Shown here one piece after another: positions 6,598-9,726 of a DNA stretch of 9,726 bases. Each line of letters begins with the position of its first letter. Within the stretch, counting starts at the first letter, position 1. The stretch is taken from the NCBI GenBank assembly GCA_024223125.1, contig JAAEOP010000634.1, positions 1-9,726 of the forward strand, given 5' to 3'. The DNA comes from Chloroflexota bacterium (lineage in GTDB: Bacteria; Chloroflexota; Anaerolineae; Promineifilales; Promineifilaceae). The translations under genes were made by a program, and so were the position numbers. A model generated the notes under the pieces. It ran no database searches, had not been told where the DNA came from, and was given only the letters and a program-made list of their open reading frames with translations.

Positions 6598-7971
6598 ATG
6601 AGTAAACAAAAACAGAAGAAACAATTTTATTTGCTTAGTTTAGGCTGTAGTAAAAACAGTGTTGATTCGGAAAGTATGGCCGCTCTGCTGCATAAAGCTG
6701 GGTTTGGCGGTGTAGATGATCCTGATGACGCCAGCGTTCTCATTGTGAATACTTGTGGCTTTATTGAAGGAGCGCGGCAGGAATCTATTGGCGCTTTGCA
6801 AGAACTGGCTGGCTTGAAGCAGAAAAATCAGCTTCTTATTGCCGCTGGCTGTATGGCGCAGCGGTATGGGGATGAAGTGGTGACCTGGGTTCCCGATATT
6901 GACGGCGTTATCGGTACGCGCCGCTGGATGGATATTGTGCCCTTTATCCGCCGACTGCGCCGCCGCAAACATCCTGAACCGCTCTACCATTTGCCAAAAG
7001 AAGCGACGACGGTGGGGTTAGATGAACGAGGGGTGTTGCGAACGGCCGTCCACGGAACCAGCGCCTATCTAAAAATATCAGATGGCTGTAGACGGCCGTG
7101 TGCCTTCTGCGCTATCCCCCAAATCAAAGGAACGCATGTCAGCCGTCCGGTAGATTCCATTTTGGCTGAAGCTGTGGCCTTGCAAGATGCCGGACTGCAA
7201 GAATTGATTCTCATCGCCCAGGACAGCACCGACTACGGCCATGATTTAGGTTTGAAAAACGGAACCAGCTACCTGCTGCGCCAACTTGCTCAGGCCGCCC
7301 CCGACATTCCCTGGATTCGTCTCATGTATGCCTACCCCGGCTACGTCACTGATGAACTGATTGAGACGATGGCTGCCACACCTCAAATTGTTAATTACCT
7401 GGACATCCCCTTGCAGCACGGCCACCGGGAAACACTCAAACGGATGCGCCGCCCGGCTAACATTGAGTGGGTGTACAAAACGGTGGAAAAACTGCGTACT
7501 GCCATGCCTGACATTGCCATCCGTACCACCTTCATCGTTGGCTACCCTGGCGAAACGGATGAAGAGTTTGAAGGCTTAAAACAGTTTGTACGCGATCTGA
7601 AGTTTGACCGTATTGGGGCCTTTACTTACTCTTATGAAGCTTCTACGCCTTCGGCGGCCGTCGCCTGGCAAGTTCCCGAAGAAGTAAAAGAAGCTCGCCG
7701 TGATGAATTGATGGAATTGCAACAAGCGATCTCTCTGGCGAAAAATCAGGCCCAGGTGGGGCGCGTCCTGCCCGTTCTCATTGAAGGGACGGGGGATGAT
7801 GTGAGTGTCGGCCGTACCTATCGCGACGCTCCCGAAATTGACGGCATGGTTTTCGTCCCTGGCGAACTGCCCATAAGTGAACTGGTTCCCATTCGCATAG
7901 ACGGCGCCATGACCTATGACCTCACTGGTCAACCCGACAGTGGTCCTGCCCAACACTTGATACGCTTTTAA
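6598..7971 (+). CDS. rimO: Ribosomal protein S12 methylthiotransferase RimO
   Basis: 457 residues, close to the usual about 440. The N-terminal UPF0004/MTTase domain carries cysteines C17 (LGCSKNSVDSE), C53 (NTCGFIEGA) and C85 (AAGCMAQRY) for one Fe-S cluster. The radical-SAM domain has C164-x3-C168-x2-C171 (DGCRRPCAFCAIPQIKG) for the second. The C-terminal about 70 residues form the TRAM domain (GTGDDVSVGRTYRDAPEIDG). The LGCSKNSVDSE form of the first motif favours RimO over its paralogue MiaB. The enzyme adds a methylthio group to an aspartate of ribosomal protein uS12 using S-adenosylmethionine. No clear Shine-Dalgarno sequence precedes the ATG at 6598, and the upstream DNA is the heptad repeat region. 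Cotranscription with rodZ is likely (78-bp gap, same strand). Confidence 0.96.
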   Translation: MSKQKQKKQFYLLSLGCSKNSVDSESMAALLHKAGFGGVDDPDDASVLIVNTCGFIEGARQESIGALQELAGLKQKNQLLIAAGCMAQRYGDEVVTWVPDIDGVIGTRRWMDIVPFIRRLRRRKHPEPLYHLPKEATTVGLDERGVLRTAVHGTSAYLKISDGCRRPCAFCAIPQIKGTHVSRPVDSILAEAVALQDAGLQELILIAQDSTDYGHDLGLKNGTSYLLRQLAQAAPDIPWIRLMYAYPGYVTDELIETMAATPQIVNYLDIPLQHGHRETLKRMRRPANIEWVYKTVEKLRTAMPDIAIRTTFIVGYPGETDEEFEGLKQFVRDLKFDRIGAFTYSYEASTPSAAVAWQVPEEVKEARRDELMELQQAISLAKNQAQVGRVLPVLIEGTGDDVSVGRTYRDAPEIDGMVFVPGELPISELVPIRIDGAMTYDLTGQPDSGPAQHLIRF

Positions 7972-7994
7972 CTTTCCTCGCTCATTTTTTCATG

Positions 7995-8014
7995 ATGTAT
8001 CATTTTTGATACAT
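7995..8014. promoter_or_regulatory. Perfect palindrome, probable toxin-antitoxin operator
   Basis: ATGTATCA (7995-8002), a TTTT spacer and TGATACAT (8007-8014) form a perfect 8+4+8 inverted repeat. It lies 24 bp after the rimO stop and 5 bp before the truncated toxin frame, the place where HigA-type antitoxins bind to repress their own operon. A TATCAT -10-like hexamer lies inside it at 7998-8003, but no good -35 is visible. The arm is AT-rich and not followed by a long T-run, so a rimO terminator is less likely. Confidence 0.65.
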
Positions 8015-8019
8015 TTCGC

Positions 8020-8202
8020 TTGTGGACGACGATATGGGAGGTTCGCTCGAAGTTAGATAATCGCATTGCTCGTGTCATTTTTACAGTTGACGAAGACAAA
8101 ATGGTTTTGCTGCATGGTTTCATCAAAAAATCTCAGAAGACACCGCCCCGTGATTTAAGTCTGGCAAAACAACGCCTCAAAGTATTGAGAGGGACAATAT
8201 GA
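8020..8202 (+). pseudogene. HigB/Gp49-like (RelE superfamily) toxin, N-terminally truncated
   Basis: The open frame encodes about 60 residues matching only the C-terminal half of Gp49-like HigB toxins: WEVRSKLDNRIARVIFTV, then the family hallmark LLHGFIKKSQKTP, then DLSLAKQRLKVL. The family usually has about 100-115 residues, so roughly 45-50 at the N-terminus are absent. Upstream there is an in-frame TGA at 7993-7995 and rimO ends at 7971, so the missing part cannot be hidden by a frameshift. The only start available is a TTG at 8020 without a ribosome-binding site. The end overlaps the antitoxin start (ATGA), as in intact loci. Full toxins cleave mRNA on the ribosome; this remnant is probably inactive, although it keeps the basic C-terminal segment. 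Confidence 0.72.
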
Positions 8203-8480
8203 ACGAACAACATTTAGGTAATACGCTGGATGATTTTCTGGACGAAGAAGGGTTTCTAGCTGAAGCGGAAGCAATCGGTATCAAACGAGTCATCGCCTAT
8301 CAAATATCTCAGTTAATGGATGAACAGGATTTGTCAAAGGCAGAAATGGCTCGCCGAATGCAAACGAGTCGTGCCGCTGTGGGTAGATTACTTGATCCCA
8401 GTAACAAATCAGCAACACTCACAACACTTGAAAAAGCGGCATTTGCTTTAGGAAAACGACTGCAAGTTGCATTAGTTTAA
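8199..8480 (+). CDS. HigA-like XRE-family antitoxin
   Basis: 93 residues with an acidic N-terminus (EQHLGNTLDDFLDEEGFLAEAEAIGIKRVIAYQI) and a Cro/C1-type helix-turn-helix at about 45-68 (LSKAEMARRMQTSRAAVGRLLD), ending LTTLEKAAFALGKRLQVALV. This is the typical antitoxin partner of Gp49-like HigB toxins: it neutralises the toxin and represses the operon. The ATG overlaps the toxin stop by ATGA, which implies translational coupling, and GAGGGAC lies upstream as the ribosome-binding site. It appears full length and intact while its toxin is truncated, so it may now act only as a DNA-binding protein. The palindrome at 7995-8014 is its likely binding site. Confidence 0.85.
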   Translation: MNEQHLGNTLDDFLDEEGFLAEAEAIGIKRVIAYQISQLMDEQDLSKAEMARRMQTSRAAVGRLLDPSNKSATLTTLEKAAFALGKRLQVALV

Positions 8481-8567
8481 GCGCTGGACATATTTGAGGG
8501 CGTCGGTGATTTTGTCGCGGCCGTCTAAAACAGGCGTTGGGGCACCAATTGTTTGAAATTCAGATCC
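8472..8567 (-). other. Short gap with an in-frame extension after the ATPase-regulator stop
   Basis: The 87 bp between the antitoxin stop and the convergent gene's stop hold no clear terminator. On the minus strand, 31 codons stay open in the same frame after the TAA at 8570-8568, ending at a TAA at 8474-8472. They read like protein (GSEFQTIGAPTPVLDGRDK, ITDALKYVQRLN). This could be the remnant of another gene's end or pure chance. Confidence 0.25.
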
Positions 8568-9726
8568 TTAATCCAGTCGCAATAAATACCCTTCGCCCCG
8601 CGCCGATAAAATGAAGCGAGGACGGGCCGGATCATATTCAATTTTGGTCCGCAGCCGGTTGACTGCTTTTTCTACGACGGAGTTTGTTTTGCCTGGCCCC
8701 CAAACATTGTTCAACAAATCTTCAACAGTGCGAACTTCATTTTTATGGGCCAGAAAATAAGCCAACAGCCGCCCCTCTAACGGCGTCAACTTGACCTCCC
8801 GTTCATCCAGATAAACCAGTCGTTGTTTAGGCAGATAGGTCAATTCATTGATCGGCTCAGGGGGCGTGGGGGCGCTTTCACGGCCGTCCGACTGTTCTTG
8901 CCGAGTTAGCCAGTAAGCGACTGCATCGGCAAAAATAGTTAAACTGCCGTCCCGCATTTCCACCAACCCCAACCGCTTTTTAAGCTGTGTCAACAGGATG
9001 GAGTCTATATCAGGGGATTGTTGGTCAGCCAGGGTTGCCAGAACGGCCTGCGCCTCCGGTTCACGCCGTTCCCAAAGCTGGCGGCTTAGGGAATGTACAT
9101 GCTCATCCAGCCGCACATCGCCGCGCACATCCTGGTAAAGGGCGTCCCCGGTTTCATATTGGCGGGCTTCAAAAAAGTAGCGCAAACCAATTTTGAGTAA
9201 AGCCGGATGTCGCCCCGTTTCGGCCAGTAAAAAGTCCAGGTCAGCCTGGGCGAGTGGCGGTTGTTGTTCGGCTACGGCCGTGTCCCGGCATAACTGTTCC
9301 GCTTCAGAACGGGTTAAAAGGATCAATGATCGATTATGGAGCATATTTTCAAAAGGGGAGACGCGAGCATCGGCCGTGTCTCGATACAAAAACCGCTGCG
9401 TCAATGTGACCAACGCTTCGCTGCTGCTCATGACAAAGGCCAATGAATCACTGTAACGGGTTGCCAATGAACGCAGCCAATCTAAATCCTGTCCGCTGAT
9501 TTTTTTGCCCACCCCTTGAAACAGCAAATCAAAATCATCAATCAGGAAAAAAAGGCGTTGACAGTCGCTTTCTTCCAGCAAAATGTCTATGGCCTCGTCC
9601 ACTTCGTCGAACAGGTCGCGGGCTTCATCTGGCGCAGCGGCCGACCCTTCCACAGACAGCCCAACCTCCTTCACCGCGCCGTGAAATTGAGTCCACATTG
9701 CCCGCCAAAAGCTGACGGGTTGGCGG
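8568..9726 (-). CDS. AAA/STAND-like ATPase fused to OmpR-type DNA-binding domain, 5' end outside window (partial)
   Basis: About 385 residues are visible. The frame stays open through the right edge (RQPVSFWRAM precedes the first internal Met), so the true start and any P-loop lie beyond the window. The visible N-terminal part has a Walker B-like strand LFFLIDDFDLLF, a later strand SLAFVMSSSEAL and LILLTRSEAEQL, then helical segments, as in AAA/NACHT-type ATPases. A Pro-rich linker (about 95 residues from the end) leads to an OmpR/PhoB winged helix: a beta strand RLVYLDEREVKLTPLEGRLL, the recognition region VVEKAVNRLRTKIE and the final hairpin PRFILSARGEGYLLRLD, ending normally at the TAA. 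It is probably a transcription factor with an ATPase switch. No receiver domain is seen in this part. It is convergent to the antitoxin gene. Confidence 0.85.
   Translation of the reverse strand, partial: RQPVSFWRAMWTQFHGAVKEVGLSVEGSAAAPDEARDLFDEVDEAIDILLEESDCQRLFFLIDDFDLLFQGVGKKISGQDLDWLRSLATRYSDSLAFVMSSSEALVTLTQRFLYRDTADARVSPFENMLHNRSLILLTRSEAEQLCRDTAVAEQQPPLAQADLDFLLAETGRHPALLKIGLRYFFEARQYETGDALYQDVRGDVRLDEHVHSLSRQLWERREPEAQAVLATLADQQSPDIDSILLTQLKKRLGLVEMRDGSLTIFADAVAYWLTRQEQSDGRESAPTPPEPINELTYLPKQRLVYLDEREVKLTPLEGRLLAYFLAHKNEVRTVEDLLNNVWGPGKTNSVVEKAVNRLRTKIEYDPARPRFILSARGEGYLLRLD

Larger units (their letters stand above)
166..9643. repeat. Dispersed palindromic motif ACGGCCGT (HIP1-like), core CGGCCG
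   Basis: Perfect ACGGCCGT begins at 638, 1682, 2997, 3638, 3912, 5035, 5735, 5963, 7042, 7092, 8880 and 9274. The CGGCCG core alone begins additionally at 166, 277, 985, 1352, 1869, 2621, 2733, 3079, 5522, 7655, 7809, 8518, 9371 and 9638. All 12 octamers lie inside genes, in different codon frames. They are listed together because they are one dispersed motif, not one element. Counts are by eye and may miss a few. Confidence 0.85.

Noticed and set aside
7995..8014. Intrinsic terminator of rimO
   Set aside because: The stem is short and AT-rich and is followed by only TTT; the perfect symmetry and position next to a toxin-antitoxin locus fit an operator better.

Overview
The window has about 50% GC and reads as one contiguous bacterial chromosomal segment, most likely from a Chloroflexota (Anaerolineae-like) lineage. 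That placement is inferred from protein style, gene order (rplI, rodZ-like, rimO), the AAA-ATPase/OmpR-type regulator and the repeat habits of the intergenic DNA. No rRNA or tRNA gene is present to confirm it.

Left block (1-4678, all minus strand, read right to left): a three-gene operon of a winged-helix regulator, a 685-residue double ABC ATPase with a C-terminal cyclic-nucleotide-binding-like domain, and a long MacB/FtsX-type permease that runs off the left edge. The regulator and ATPase genes are 12 bp apart, and the ATPase and permease genes overlap by 4 bp (ATGA). A good minus-strand promoter (TTGACT, 16 bp, TAAAAT) precedes the regulator. Four tandem 9-bp repeats cover its -10 box and predicted start site, which suggests autoregulation.

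Middle block (4894-7971, plus strand): a sigma70-like promoter (TTGTCA, 17 bp, TACTAT) drives rplI (ribosomal protein bL9 with an acidic tail). It is followed by a rodZ-like membrane-anchored HTH gene and rimO (methylthiolation of ribosomal protein S12). A strong hairpin sits between rplI and rodZ, directly before the rodZ start. A degenerate 7-bp repeat array fills the rodZ-rimO gap and includes the rodZ stop codon. Two of these three genes concern the ribosome and one concerns cell shape.

Right block (7972-9726): a HigBA-like toxin-antitoxin locus in which a perfect operator-like palindrome and an intact XRE antitoxin remain, but the toxin has lost about its N-terminal half. Convergent to it is the 3' part of a large minus-strand gene encoding an AAA/STAND-like ATPase region fused to an OmpR-type DNA-binding domain.

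Across the whole window the 8-bp palindrome ACGGCCGT occurs at least 12 times and its CGGCCG core at least 26 times, far above chance. It falls in all three codon frames, so it appears to be a genome-wide DNA-level motif similar in behaviour to cyanobacterial HIP1. I see no CRISPR array, insertion sequence or phage.
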